Assembly: GCA_013400975.1 (NCBI GenBank)
Contig: WBMZ01005375.1
Location: 62,001 to 126,000, forward strand
Origin: Atrichornis clamosus
Taxonomy: Eukaryota > Chordata > Aves > Passeriformes > Menuridae
Reading direction: 5' to 3'
Length of the DNA stretch: 64,000 nt
The stretch's first letter is position 1. Every line of letters begins with the position of its first letter. The notes under the pieces were generated by a model. That model was not told the DNA's origin and did no database searches. It worked only from the letters and a program-made list of their open reading frames with translations. A program made the position numbers and the translations under genes. Shown in pieces: positions 1-13,100 of the stretch.

Positions 1-3000
1 TTCCGTACCCAGATAACTGGGAAAGGATTGTACCCTGCTCTGATAAGCTCTAACAGAGTGTTAATTCTTCTCCACTTGTTTCTTATCCAAGATCTCATGA
101 TCAGCAGAGGAAAGTGGGGGATTTTACAGTCACTTTAAGGCAATTCTCCTGGGTTCAGCCACCACAGTTGCTATTTCTGCATTGCTGTCTAGGGTACATT
201 GAAAAAAAATGTTGATGGGAATGTAAGTGATTGCTGGCTTGCTGTAGCAGGCAGGAGGATTCCACAAATTCGCATCGTCCCTGTGGTACACTGGAGATAC
301 TTCTATAAATTCAGTAATGCAGCTATGATTATTCTTCTCCTCGCCTCCCAATTAACCAGTACTGCACATATTGTTCCCTGTCAAATATCTTATTTTGTCA
401 GATGCCAGAGAGCAGTGTTGTTCTCTTTTCAAATTGCTGGTTTGATTTCTGGCAGTACTTGATTGCTTTAAAATGTGCTTTCTGCATCCATTTTCCTCAA
501 TACTTAATTAACTGGAGAAAACTACTGAAATGAGGTTTCAGTTAAGTAGGTGTTTCACTTTTGTCCCCACTACCTCGTTCATTTATCTCCTCTAGCTCAC
601 TCAAGTAGTCCCAGAGACTTTGTCTTTCATTTGCAAGAAATTTTGCAGTCCAAATTATCTCTCTTTTAGCTAAATTCTCCTGTAAAATCCCATTCTGGAA
701 AGAAGCACAGAGGCTACCATGGAGCAGAGCTACATTAAACACATTGCAAAAAGTAGCAGCAAATTTACCTTTTCTTTGTAAGAATAATGTGGCAGACTGC
801 TAGATCAGAGCTTGGGCCTGCGTGTAGTCCAAGGTTATGCCTGCCATGTGCAGAGGTTCCTCACAGGTTCCTCGACAGCTTGAACATCCAGAATTCATTG
901 GAGCAAAACGCTTTTTTCATGCTTTCCTGTGACCCGTGTGTTTCTCTATATCAGCCTTACAAAGAGCCAAGACTATTGGAGCTAAATACATCAGTGACCC
1001 GGTGTAATTGTAATGGGAGAAGGGAAGTGGTGATGAAATAGGCAGTCTGCAGTTTGCATTGCAGCCGGCTGGTAAGCAGGCAAACAAACAGCTCACCTGT
1101 CTTGAGAAGTACAGGAGCAGATTCTGAATGGCAGATGATTGTAGAGCTGAGACTGAGAGCCTGGCCGGTGTGGTCTGACTTGCTCAAGACTGAGAAAACT
1201 ATTGATATCACTGTAAGAATGAATCAAGTGGAAAATGGATTATGGGTTAATCAATCAGGATTGCTAGAGCACCCTCACTGAACTTTGCGTTATTAAGAGA
1301 TGATAATCGCGATGGCCTCTTTGTTCTGTGGAGAAAGACCTGTGGGTGTTCATGACACAGAATGGAGTCTAGGAGCAGTCCTATGGAAAGGGAAAAAGAC
1401 TCTGAGGAACTTATTTGGAAATTTTTAAAACTCTGGTTCAATTTGAAGGTCATTACAATGGCTATTGAATCTTAAACATAATGTCCAGTTCTTCAAAATA
1501 AATTGCTTTTGCAGCTCAGCATAGTACTGTTCAGAAAATATAGAACAAACTCCTTGTGACAGAGATCCAATGGATTTCTCCATGCACCTGCTTTGTCAAA
1601 CTGACTGATGAGATTTGCAGTCTTCAGTATCTTTTTCTTTTCAGAAGTTTACAGCCATGATAGCCATAAAGAAACACCGAAGAACAGTGAAAAGAGCAAC
1701 TTTAAAACCTCTTCCATGGCTCGAAAGAGATTCTTACAATAATTTCTGAACTAATATGAAAGTTATTCTAACCTATCTGCAAGGCTATTCTTTGTAAATA
1801 TTATAAGGTAGTTTTATATCTTCTCTGTTCTGTTTTGCTGACTTGACTGCTAAAGTGAACCTTCAATAAAAGGGAAAAGTCCAGTAGAGCAGCCAAGGCT
1901 GTGGGAGGCCGAGGACTGTGAGAGTTTGTGGCCAGCCGATTGAATCCTGTGTCTTAACTATGTGAGTTAAGTGTGTTTTAACTGTGAGAGTTCCCCCTCT
2001 GCATGGGGGTGACAAAAAACTGAGGCATGGTCTGGGTTAGGCTTGGTTTCAGTGGCTTAAGTAGCCAAAGTTGTCAGCTGTGCAGGTGTGAAGAGTCTAC
2101 TGCACACGTGTCCTCTGGTAGTGAGATGGGCCATGTTTGCCTGGTACTTGTCCAATTTTCCAGTTGTCTTCATGTATGAAAACTCTGGTTTACATAGGCA
2201 AACACCTGTGTGCTTGAGGAAAAGGGGATTTGCTGCTGCAAGCACACTTTGAATGTGCTTGAAATGGAACAAAATCTGCAGTATATACGACCAGAGTAGG
2301 CAGTGAAATTAGCACACCCCGTTGAAACTTCAGAAAAAAAAGTAAGAAATTGAAATTAAAATATTCATGCTGGAATTTCCAAAAAATATTAGACAGGCCA
2401 CTTTGCCAAAATAGAAGATTCCTACTTTAAGTCGCATTCAGAAGAGAACTTGTTTCACAGGACGTTTCCCCTTCTGCCTGTGATGGGGCCACTGGGTCAG
2501 TACTGGTTTGGAATAAAGTTTCCACATACCAGATCACTGACTTTTTCTGCTGTGAGAAGAATAAACTTGGGTCCTGTGCTCATCTCAGAGCAGTCATTTT
2601 CATTTTTACTGGTTTACTTTTCAAACTTTCCCATGTGCACTATCTAATTATGGTACATTACAAAATGCTGTATTTAAATGGTAAGAGTGCACAGGGCTGA
2701 AAGGGACTGTTGGTAAGTTGCTTATTCACTTTGATGATTAAACCACTAATTATTGCATTAGCATCCCAAACCACAGTCGTTGGTGATGTATCTCCTCCTA
2801 AGGCAATCCCATGAGGCATGATGGGCTAAGTAGAAAGGGTATGGCACTTGGAGAAGGGAAGGGCAAAGAACATGTAGGAAATCATGCCAGGGATTAAGTA
2901 GAGGTTGCTTTCTCCTGTGTCTACTTCAGTGTGACTCAAGATAGTGCTGGGGTGTGCCACATCAAAGATTTTTTTTGAGGTAGAAATGTAAAAATAGACC

Positions 3001-5689
3001 TTTCCACTAATGGCTGTGAAAGACCCTATGACACTTCCTGCCAGGTCTTATCACTGAGGTCATACTTGCACAGCAATCAAAGGAAATAATTTTATTTGGT
3101 TGAATAAAATGGCTTTTCTGCTTCCACACCACTGTGGTGTTCAGCTGCCTGTGCTGTTCTGTGTTCCTGTCCTGAAATGTTTGGTAACACTGCTGGATGC
3201 CATTTATCAGCTGTTTTCCATCTTCCCCACATCTGAGATAAAAGTTTTGGTGCTGTTACAATGTACTTTTTTGAGAGTGAATGCTTTATGATCCTCCTAA
3301 AAGCAAAGGCATAAAACAAGTGTAAGATATGACCTTGTGTCTTCAGAAGCTTTTGGCTTTATATGATAAAATTCCCAGAAATAAGTTACTTGGAACAGTT
3401 GGCTCATCGGAAGACTGATGGGTGCTGGATCCCTCACCCCTGCAGGTGCTGTGTTAGTTTCCCATCAATTTCCTGAAATGATGCACTTACAGACCCATTT
3501 CAGCGGCTATTTCAAGCCCAGGAGATATGTTTTCCACTTCCCTTCATTACAAGAGCTACCCTTTTACTTGTACCTCTTAGTAAGAATGAGCATTCTTTAT
3601 TTTTAAGGAAATATTTTTTATGGAAGTGATGGCTTCTCGAACTGCATCTGAGTATAGATCAGGTTCTGCAGCAGCAATGTCATCCTTGCACTTCCAAAGG
3701 TATAAAACTGCCTGACGTTGGATTTGAGCAAGTGCCTAGATAAAAAACTCCAACTTTTATAAGCTTTCCTGAGGGGAGACCATTTCATTACTACAGAAAA
3801 TGGGGGAACCTGTTTGCTCTGTGAAAATTTGTTGGAAAAACTCTCCAGTTTCTTAATTAGTGCGCTAGAAAGGGAATTGTAGTTCCAAAACATAAAAGAA
3901 TGTTTGAATATCCAGGGCTGGGCAGGTGAAAAGAACCCTCAGCTGAAGATTTCTAAGCAGATCACTGAATGCAGTCTGCAGAGGCAGTGAAACAGTGTGA
4001 ACAGCAGAAATAAACTCTGGTGGAAGAAATGGTGCATGATTTCTCCTGGGCATGCTATTTGAAAGTGCATGTTCTAAAGAAAAAAAAAAAAAATTGCTCA
4101 TCTGACATACCTTGATGAACCAGATTGAAAATTACCTTGGGCTGGAGCCCAGCAGTAGAACTGCCCTCTATGCCCCACTTACACCCATAATTATGCCATG
4201 CAGGCAGGCAGAGAATGACATCAAAGGTAAAGATTCTAGTAATTTCAAGGCTTTTGTCTTTGAGGCACTTTCTTTCCTCCATGTGTTTCCCATATTGTTT
4301 TTTCCAGCTATGCAGTCACCTATTTCTTTTTCCTCGTAGAATCAGGCAATCAATTCTTCTTCCCCTCAGCCACCATGTAACATGCCATTGAGTATGCAAC
4401 CTTCTCCTTGGGAGAGGAATGGTGCTACTCTTTCTCAAAGCTGGAGAAGAGGCTGCAGGTGCTAGGTCTGTGAATCCCCTAGTGAGTGGTGAGGATTTCT
4501 TGGCTGTGGTGCATGGCCAGACATGGATGGTGGGTCAGGCAACACATTTGGATGGGTTTAAGCACCCTCATGATGTTTGAACAGGCAGCAGACCAAAGTG
4601 GAGGTTGTTTCAGGGAACAGATCTCAGACACTGTGCTGGAGCAAATGCCAGCAGGAACTTGGAGAGGGGTGTGTTGGTTTTGGATAGCAAGGACACAGAA
4701 AAGCAGAGCCCAGCGAAGGAAGTACCCAAATAACAAGTTGGCAGGAATCCAGTAGGGGTTAAAAAAGACACTGCAAAGACCTTGACATGTGTTCCCATCT
4801 TCTTGTTTTGTCTGCCTGGTCCAGAAAACAGTGATAGTAAATAAAAGGTGTTTGGTTTGAAGAAAACAAAATAAAAGAGAAAAATATCTTTTTGTGGGAC
4901 AAAAGTCCACTCACTGTGGAATTCATTTCCATCCACTGGCCAATTCACTTTTAAAAGCCTCAAAGTGAGTCAGCTTCCATTGCTTCTCTTGTGGGAACTG
5001 TGCCTGGTCTAATAAATGTCACTGCTCACGAGCTTCTCCTGGTATAAGTTATGCTTGCACTTTTTATTTCATCTTTTCAAAGAACACTTCCTTCTCCTGT
5101 GTCTGCTGCATTCTTCTAATATACAGAGGCAGTTTGGTTCTTTTCCCTTTCATCATTGCATGGATAAACATGTGATTAACAAAAATCTTTAAACCGGTTC
5201 CTGGCCAATTAATTTTTTTCCTCTTTTCTGAGTTTCTTTACAATCTTCAGTTAGTATCTTTGAAGGGGAAGACACCAGGTTTAAGCTCTATTCAGGTGCA
5301 GAACAATGTGTCCCTAGATATCAAACATGTTGCAGTAGGACATAGTAGAAATCTGCTACTGTTTACGAACTCAGCCTTCTGGAAGCAATCTCGTACCTTC
5401 AGTTTAATATTGGGGGTTTCTCTGCTCTATCTCTAAGGCAACAGCTGACCTTACAAATATGCTCAGCATCTTCTAGTCAGATGTAAAAAACATATCCTCT
5501 CAAATTGAGGTGCTGCTGCGGATTTTTTTCCCCACATAACCAATCTAAAATTGACTCAGATTATTCCTAAACCACTTTTTCAGCTACTGACTGTCACTCA
5601 TCCAGCAACTAAACAGTTACCAAAACACCACCTCTCCCCTAAGTGAAGCACTTTGAAAGACGAAATAACATTCTGCATTCTAATTATTT
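1..5689. other. Downstream flank, no gene recognised
   Basis: AT-rich unique sequence. In human the next gene downstream is PTPN21, running tail-to-tail with SPATA7, but I recognise none of its exons here. A plus-strand AATAAA at about 1865 (cttcaataaaagg) could end an unknown transcript. Open frames of up to 143 codons at 4479-4963 appear on both strands and are not protein-like. Confidence 0.5.
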
Positions 5690-6921
5690 AATAATTCCTT
5701 AGATTGTTTTTTATTCAATGTGCAAATCATGTGTGCAACTCCCACTTGCCTACTGTTGCAGGAAGTACAATACTAAATGGTTACGAATTTGCTGAAACAA
5801 ATAAGCAAAGGTAGCTTGTTTAAAAGCCACCCTCTGGCAGTTCCTCACAAATGTTCCCACCTGAAACTGCTGCAGCATTATGAGCTTTAGGAAGCAATGT
5901 ACAAGCACCTGGCCACGAATCCTTTGGATCATCAGACCCAATGAGATGCCTTCATGTAAGGAGGCCTTTAAAGTCAGATTTAGAGGGGAACTCGAGCATC
6001 AAGTGCCTCTCAAGGCTAGAATTAGCAGCCTCACTCCCTGTGGGACATGGAAGAAGCAGGGGATGGAAGAGCTCCAAGCCCAGTGCACTGGGCAGGGACC
6101 ATCCAACAAGCAGCTGGCAGGCAATGCAAGGAGGGCTGTGAGTGAACTCCTGCACCCTCTGTGGGGCTCACTGTTCTGCTGCAGACCCTTAGGAATGCGT
6201 TTTTATCTCATTTTTTTCCTTTACTTCTGAGTGTGTAAAGAAGAAGGAATTTATATTATCAGTTACCGGGAGGGAGAAAACCCTAGTGTCTTTTAAACCA
6301 GTGCTGCAGCCTCAGTTTGCAGTGCTCTTGTCTCCCATTTTGCTCCTACTGTCTAACCTAGAGAAATTAGTTCAAAAGCCTGGTTGAGCCATCTGCTCAT
6401 GAGGTGCTGGATTTGAGTCTCTCCAGTCTGGGGTAGGTACTGGAATCTGCCTTCCCCATTTCATGGGCAAATTCTTCAACCAATCTGGGATAATAGCAGA
6501 GATGTAGCGGCCATGTATTTGTGCCCGGCATTTCCCATTGTCTTTCCACAGGCTGCTTCCCTCTCAGCATGGGAGATGTCCAGATAAGCATTATGAGGTG
6601 TAGAATTCTCAGCAGGCACCACGCGGGGACCTTAATGTTCGACTTAGACTTTTGCATTCTGCTCTGGTGACCAAATTCCTAAATGCAAGCTATTAAAACG
6701 CTTCTTAAAGGTCTTCTTACAGGATCTAGTCACAGCCTACAAGACTCTTTTGCTGGTCTACTCCAGAAAATAGCGGTCACAGCAAAAAAGTGCAGCAGCA
6801 AGCATTCCTCGTGAACAGGTTTTATGTAATTAAAGCCATTCTGCATGCTAACTACATTATCTGTCTTTTAGAAACCTTATTAGTGTAATACATAGAAAAT
6901 GTATAGAAAAATCTCTCTTTA
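5690..6921 (-). other. Probable SPATA7 3' UTR
   Basis: Sequence between the stop codon and the first candidate poly(A) signal. It contains a perfect 16-bp palindrome at 6078-6093 and scattered open frames on both strands with no resemblance to the human SPATA7 tail. The extent is inferred from the signal only. Confidence 0.35.
5710..5715 (-). terminator. Candidate poly(A) signal (AATAAA on the minus strand)
   Basis: This is the first AATAAA I find downstream of the SPATA7 stop codon on the minus strand, about 1.2 kb away. No strong GU-rich element follows, so a different site, or a longer 3' UTR, is possible. Confidence 0.3.
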
Positions 6922-7150
6922 CTAGTCCTCCATGGAAAGCACCTTTACTGCTGCTTTAGTACAGGAAATTTCTCCTTGCCTTTTATTAAAATTGCATAGT
7001 AGTCGATCTGCCATAAATTGTTGCTCAGCATTGATGTACAACATTTCTCCTGGAGGTGACAGAATATTTAATACTAGATGTTTTTTGCTCACCTCATCAA
7101 GGTTATTGCTCTTACTTTTAATATGCATTTGAAATACATCTTCTAATGCC
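6922..7150 (-). CDS. SPATA7: SPATA7 exon 9 (terminal coding exon, stop TAG)
   Basis: The acceptor is a poly-T tract followed by tttttag|GGCATT at 7150. The frame codes ALEDVFQMHIKSKSNNLDE, then VSKKHLVLNILSPPGEM, and runs to TAG at 6924-6922. The first half matches human FLERLFERHIKQNKHLEE and MRHLLHVLKVDLG. After that the sequence is unlike human and ends with KVLSMED, so the protein lacks about 170 residues of the mammalian tail. A donor-like GATGAG|gtgagc lies inside the exon at 7093, but the only nearby acceptor would give a 43-nt intron, so I read straight through. Confidence 0.85.
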
Positions 7151-10100
7151 CTAAAAAAAAAGAAAAAGGAACATCAGTGCAAAAAAAATATCAGCTCTTC
7201 AAGGGCTATATACTTTCAAAATGAAAAATAACCACTCAGCCTGTCTTTCAGATCACTTAAAATACATATATCCCAACTTTTCACTTTTGCTCCATCCCCT
7301 CCCCATCCCCCTGTAAGTGGATTTAAAAAATAAAACCTTAAACATTTTAAGGTTGTTGGATATGCTATGCTAGGAACAGACTTTAATGTATATCATTCCA
7401 GTTTCTTCCACATTTAATAAAAACTTAGGAGTGTTGGTACTCTCCATCACAATGTAGTAGTCTTCCTCTGTATTTTGGTGGGGCTGAAATTTTTCCTGCT
7501 ATTTTCAAGGACTGTCCCATCACATTAACTGGGGGAAACTGCTGGGGGCACGGGGGTGCAGCCTCCTGGATTCCTTTGTGGCCGTCATTCCTCTGTCCAG
7601 GATACAGCATTGCTCAAAGAGGGCTTTTGAAGTGCCTCTAGCCAGCACCTTTTAGACTCTGAAGGTCATTTGCATGATCTCTTTGTTCTTGGGTCTCCAT
7701 TTCAGTAAATTCTGAGGGAAACACTGAAGGTTGGAGTTCCATGGTCAGAGTTTGCTTAACTGGATGTACTAGGGAAGGGGAGATGTCTTCAGAAAGTTCT
7801 CTCAGTAATTTTTTTATAGCTATGGTCAGCTGCGCACAGATGTGTTTATGGTGATGAGAATTGGGAAAAATAAAGACCTATCTGCCTAGGGAAATTAGGT
7901 CTCCAGGCTCTGCAGTAACAACTCAGTTAAACCTAACCCAATGGTTGCATTTTCATTAATATCTGCAATGAGCTGGAGGGCTCAGAAAAGCTGGTTTGGT
8001 TTTATACTCTATATTAGAATTGGGAGGGCATTCATGATTTTATCTGTAGAATACTGGTCTAAATAAATGGAGAATTTAAAATGTGTCTATCATATTAATC
8101 CTCTAGCAGCAGGTTAGCCAAGGCCACTAGTTGTGTCTCTTTCCTAGTTAGACACAAAACCTATTTAGAAATTAATCTTCTGATTTAAAAGGAAAGGATA
8201 CCATTGATCACTTTTCTTCTGCAGAGTAATTAAGTTCTGTTATTAGAGACAACTCAAGAACACAATGGATGATTTTTCACATATTTTTAGCAAAGTTTAT
8301 TTTCAAGGAAGGAGTGCACAGCATCTACACAATCTCCCTCTGAAGAGACCTCTGAGTGGTCCTCTCACCCTACAGGTCTGAGCATGGACACACACACAGA
8401 CACATCCTTATCTTTTTTTTAACTCTATGTGTGGGCTGGCACCATACTTTGTGACTTTTCCAATGTGAATGAATCGGTGTCTTTCAAATCTGACACTGTT
8501 CCAGTGTATAGAAAATCCACTTCTAATTTGGGCCTTATGTTTGTCTGAAAACTGCAATACCTAGAAGGAAGGAGGGCACCTCTTACCTTCAACTGATTGC
8601 TCAGAAAACAAATTAACGACTTGTGTCAATGGCCATGTTTTGGTTCTTTTTTAAAGAAGCTTAGCAATTTTAACTCAAATCCTCTGGATTGAAAGAGAAA
8701 TATCTTGATCGGGCTGAGCTGGATTGATTTAGGGTTAGCATCTCTCTAGCAACAAAGCACTGAACTTGACAAAGACCAAAATCTTAAACATTGAGGTTAA
8801 ATTCTCTCTCAAAGGAGGAGTTTCTCCCATTTAAGATGCAGGCAAGAAATGGCATAGGAAAGGGGCACACAATGTTGTCCCTTTCAGCAGGGCTATAAAC
8901 AGACCTGTGGTTTATCACAGCTCTCTAAATCTTAGAAATGTGCTAGATTACGGAAGAACATACAGAACATGAGACCAGAAAAGGATGTTGCAGTTAGACA
9001 CCAGCAGCACGAGGTGTGTTTAGCTCTAGCCTAAATTTGTGGATCGTTACTTTGATAATGCACATGTCCTAAAGAAAGCAATCTTTGCATTTATTTATTC
9101 TGCTTTTATAGGAGGGAGAAAGAACTCTAAACACAGAATCTTGCCATGATGCACTTTGCTAGGGAAGACTCAAGGTAGCTCCATGGCTTGCTAGCTCAAG
9201 TTTAGTTGGGAACTGGAATGAGACTGTTGTAGCAATAATGTCCATCACCATCCTGTATAAAGGAATAAGCTTGAGGGTCAGAGAATATGGTATTTCCATG
9301 TTTCCACTAGAAGTCAGTGGGAAATACAAAGCTGGCTGAGAATATTTTCTGTTCAGCTACTCAGTTTAAATCAAGACTTCTATAAAGTGCAGTCACAAAA
9401 ATACCCATCAAATTAAACTAATTCTCAGTTTTGAGAATTAGAGTTACACTTAATGAGAATTACACTTCTCTCTCATTAAAACCACCAATTCTTTCCACTG
9501 AATGTCAAAATTTTGTTACTCAAAGGAATAAATAGTAAAGGCAAAACACTTACTCTTTGTGATAACAATTTCTAATCAAAATATCCTTTGTAAGATCCTG
9601 GAGAAAACGAAGACACTCTTCTTCTCTGTACAAACACACAAGCATTCACTGTCTTCCTTCAACATACACTGAATACAAATCAGGTTTACAATACCATCCA
9701 AACAGGCCGTAGCTTTAGGGTAATTAAACTATCTCAATTAAAGAACTTTGCCAACCTAACCAAAAGTGATGAATCTATTTATTAGTCTGCTTTTTATGCT
9801 ACTTAGGCTTATAAGTTTTAAAACGACTGATTCTGACAGCTCTGCTGGTCAACTCCGTAATTATTCTAATCTATTACTTTCTGTAATCAAGAATATCTAC
9901 GCCTTTTGTGAACAATCAGTTAAAAATAGTTCAAATTAACAAAGTGTAGGTATTAGAAGATAAATTATTTTCATAGTGTTTATTTATTAATTATTCTTAA
10001 CATATTTAATTTGCCTACACTAAGAGCGGGGCATGACCCAGAAAAGCTCTTCCAGCTCTCTGATCCCACATTTCCCAAGCAGAGAGCTGAATCCTTTATT

Positions 10101-13100
10101 CCCAAGGGAGTCCCTCTACTCACTGCATACAGCTATTAGTAACAGGCTCATGTGTCATGTTTTTAATTGTCCACTAGATTAATACTTTAATATTTTGATA
10201 TGAAACTTAGAAATAGTTAAAAGGGACAAACAAATATTTCACTCACTCTTCTTCAAGTTGCAATCCTGGAGAAAGCGGCATGTCAAAATTGTGACTCCAC
10301 AACTCATGGTTCTGCCACAAGTAGAAAAAGGAGATAAAAGTAAATAATTTGTTTAATTATCTTTGTATTATCATTATGTATTTCCACTCAGAGTACCAGG
10401 GGAAATTATCTGATTCCACAACATATCAGAATCACAACATCACATGCCAGCTCATGTGAAATAAATATCTTGAGTGTCAATCACTCATATAAATAACGAA
10501 CAAGTATTATTATTGAGTAGGTTCATGTTAGCAGAAATGGAAATCAGCTTGATAAAAGTGCTATAAAGAAATTCAGAATTTCTGACAAAATTGAAAATCT
10601 TTATAGACTTCATACTAATACAATAGCTTTTTCTTTAGAAGGACTTGCAAAATACATTTGTATTTTTAAAAGAGGACTTAGAAAATCAGATTGATATCAA
10701 AATTATCTTTTGCTGTGGATCATCAAATGAGAATAGGAGCTTCTCTAGTGGTATTGTTAATGAAGGTTTTGGAGGTTGGAGCAAGGACTGAAATAGTACT
10801 ATCAAGCATAAGGCTGCCACAAATCATGCCTGTGGTGCCTTGGCTGAGCTGTGTAGTTCAACGTGGATTCTGTAAAGGGCCACGTGGGCCAAGGAATCAC
10901 ACAAAACTTCTCTATCATGCATGGCTTTGGATATTGTTAAACAGCCCTTATTTTTAAGTGCACTAAAATTCACTAAATCAATCCACCATTCATCTTAAAA
11001 ATCCAGATGACTGATGGAGTGCAACTTCCAGACAAAGTCTTGTATGGCATTCTACAGTGGTGACTGTAGACTGAGTGAATAGCACTTTGTCTGGATATTT
11101 TTTGGCTCCAAGTTATTTGGGTGGAGTGAAAGGCTGTAAACCAACAAGAAAGCAAGAGTTCAGTCAAGTAGGAAAGAGCTCTGCTTTCAGAAGAGCAGAT
11201 TTGTGTTGGGATACGCTGTTTTCCACATCACATAATGTCCCATTTGTGTTTCTCAGAGACCAGTTACTTTTGCTGTTCCTATTTTATTCACAGATATGTG
11301 TTGACCCTAACCAGCCCTGCATGCTAGATTTCTCAATTGCAATCTTAGTCACTTGTCATAAGATGACTGAGTTTTTTGATTTTCCTCTTAACATCTTAAC
11401 ATATATTCCCCAAAGCCAAAGAATCCATTATCCATGTCATTTCCACATAATCAGTACAACTTTTGTGCATGAGCAGTGTGTTCTGCCCTTTTTTCTTTGC
11501 GACACACTGGGTACACCAACCTCAACTGGCTGCTGAGAAAAGTGAGCAGAATGTGGTCTCACATGTGCATCTTCTAAAAACCTGAAAGATTAAAAGTACG
11601 GTGAGAAACAGTTGTGATTCAAAAGATGTGTTTGAAAGCAAAATTACTTAACTTTCATCATGGATCTAAGTACCTGTGCAACTCTTTTTCCTTTGTGTTG
11701 TTGATGTCTGCTGATTTAAGGGATGGTCTGCCAGGGGAGTTGCTCCTTCTTCTGGAAGGAGGATTGTAATACCTATATTTTACAAGGAAAGATTGATGTG
11801 ATGTCTTTAAGATCCGAGGGGTAAAACACTGCTTTTTTTCTGTAAAGTAAATTGAATGTTTGTCGAGGAGGTCCCCAGAGTAGGATTTGTGAACAGAGTT
11901 TTGAAATGCTTTCTTCCTGTTGCCACTGCCCAAAGGCATGCGAGGCTGCAGAAGTGGTGAAGCAGAGGATCTGTCTGCACCAGGGCTGGGAACAGGAGTC
12001 TGAGACAAAGCACATGGAGCAGTACTTGGGATAGACTTTCTTGCAGCAGAAGCTGGCATGAGAGTCCTTGAAGTGAACTTCTGGCGTGGCACTGAGGGGG
12101 ACTGCTCTCTCTTTGTCCTGGAGCAGTTGTTCCGACCAGACGTCAAATACAGGTGACCATTTTCCAACAGTGGCCAGTTTGTCTGTAAGTTGAAGAACAA
12201 AACTGACAGAAAAATGACAGAAGAATTTGCAGAAGACAGTGTTTCCTACCAATTAATTCACACAGGAGGAATTTTAAGAAACTGTTTTCAGAGAGGGTCA
12301 ATAGGTTTTAAGTGGTCTAAATGACTTGCTCACTTTCGGGAACCACAGTCAATACTAAAGCCACACTGCCATTGTGCTTGAGCTAATTAACCAGTCCTTT
12401 TCCTAGCTTCTTTTTCCTTCCTTCTCTTTACAAGGTTGAGGTTTCTAAGGATGATTAGTCTTGGGAAATTACAGTAATCCTATTTTGCTTGCCAGGGCTC
12501 ACACAGAGAGAGAACAGGAGACTTTTTTCTTCCTTGGATATTGTGTGTTCTCATCTACGGAATTCATGACTCAATGGCAGTCTCACAGTTCTTCTTCAAT
12601 GGCATCTTCTGTTCTCTCTCCTTGTATGCTTGTGCAGGTGTGAGCACAGCTCCACCTCATGAGTTTGAAGTCAGAGCCACGGTTTTCCTCACAAATACCA
12701 CAGGTGAAATTGTGGCCTATCGTGTTGCTATTTATCTCACTAGGAGCAAGATTTTACAAGTCAAAATAATGCACATTTGACTTGAATGACGTTTATAAAC
12801 AGTATCATTGGTAATCTAGTGGTTAACTCACCATAATTCTGAAAATATGGAAAGTTTTATGATTTAAATATAGTCTGCTGAGGAGGTTTTGCCCCAGAGA
12901 GACTCTGGACTATAATAGAATGAAAAGTTTAGCAAGAATTTGTCTATTGAGGTGAGGTGCATTGGCAGAATTTGGTGAAGAACAGGTCTACTCACATTAA
13001 CATGTGGTTGTACAGTTTCTGGTATCTGGCAGAATATATAGAAGTAGAATTAATTACTTTAGGGTTGCTTTTACCAACAAATAATGTTCTAAAATTCAGA

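Noticed and set aside
4668..4692. Resemblance to the start of a bird endogenous-retrovirus LTR (tgtgttggttttggatagca)
   Set aside because: The similarity covers only about 24 bases by memory. The following sequence does not continue the match, and no target-site duplication or second LTR is visible.
4479..4963. Minus-strand open frames of 143 and 117 codons
   Set aside because: Two overlapping frames and a plus-strand frame are all open, and the compositions are not convincing. No family is recognised.
1..5689. PTPN21 terminal exon on the plus strand
   Set aside because: It is expected downstream by synteny, but no phosphatase-domain or C-terminal sequence was recognised.
5750..5941. Minus-strand frames near 5.75-5.95 kb and 6.4-6.66 kb as the SPATA7 C-terminus
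   Set aside because: They are open and partly protein-like, but they have no clear acceptors and do not resemble the human tail. The gene already has an in-frame stop at 6922.
7050..7092. Alternative splicing inside the terminal exon (donor GATGAG|gtgagc, acceptor cacctccag|)
   Set aside because: The intron would be 43 nt, too short for a vertebrate spliceosomal intron. The unspliced frame continues the family similarity (KKHLVLNIL against human MRHLLHVL).
11773..12252. Other long minus-strand frames overlapping exon 5 (159 and 68 codons), and the plus-strand frame at 11852-12034
   Set aside because: They are shadow frames of SPATA7 exon 5. The true frame is fixed by SGDLLDKHS and KYRYYNPP.
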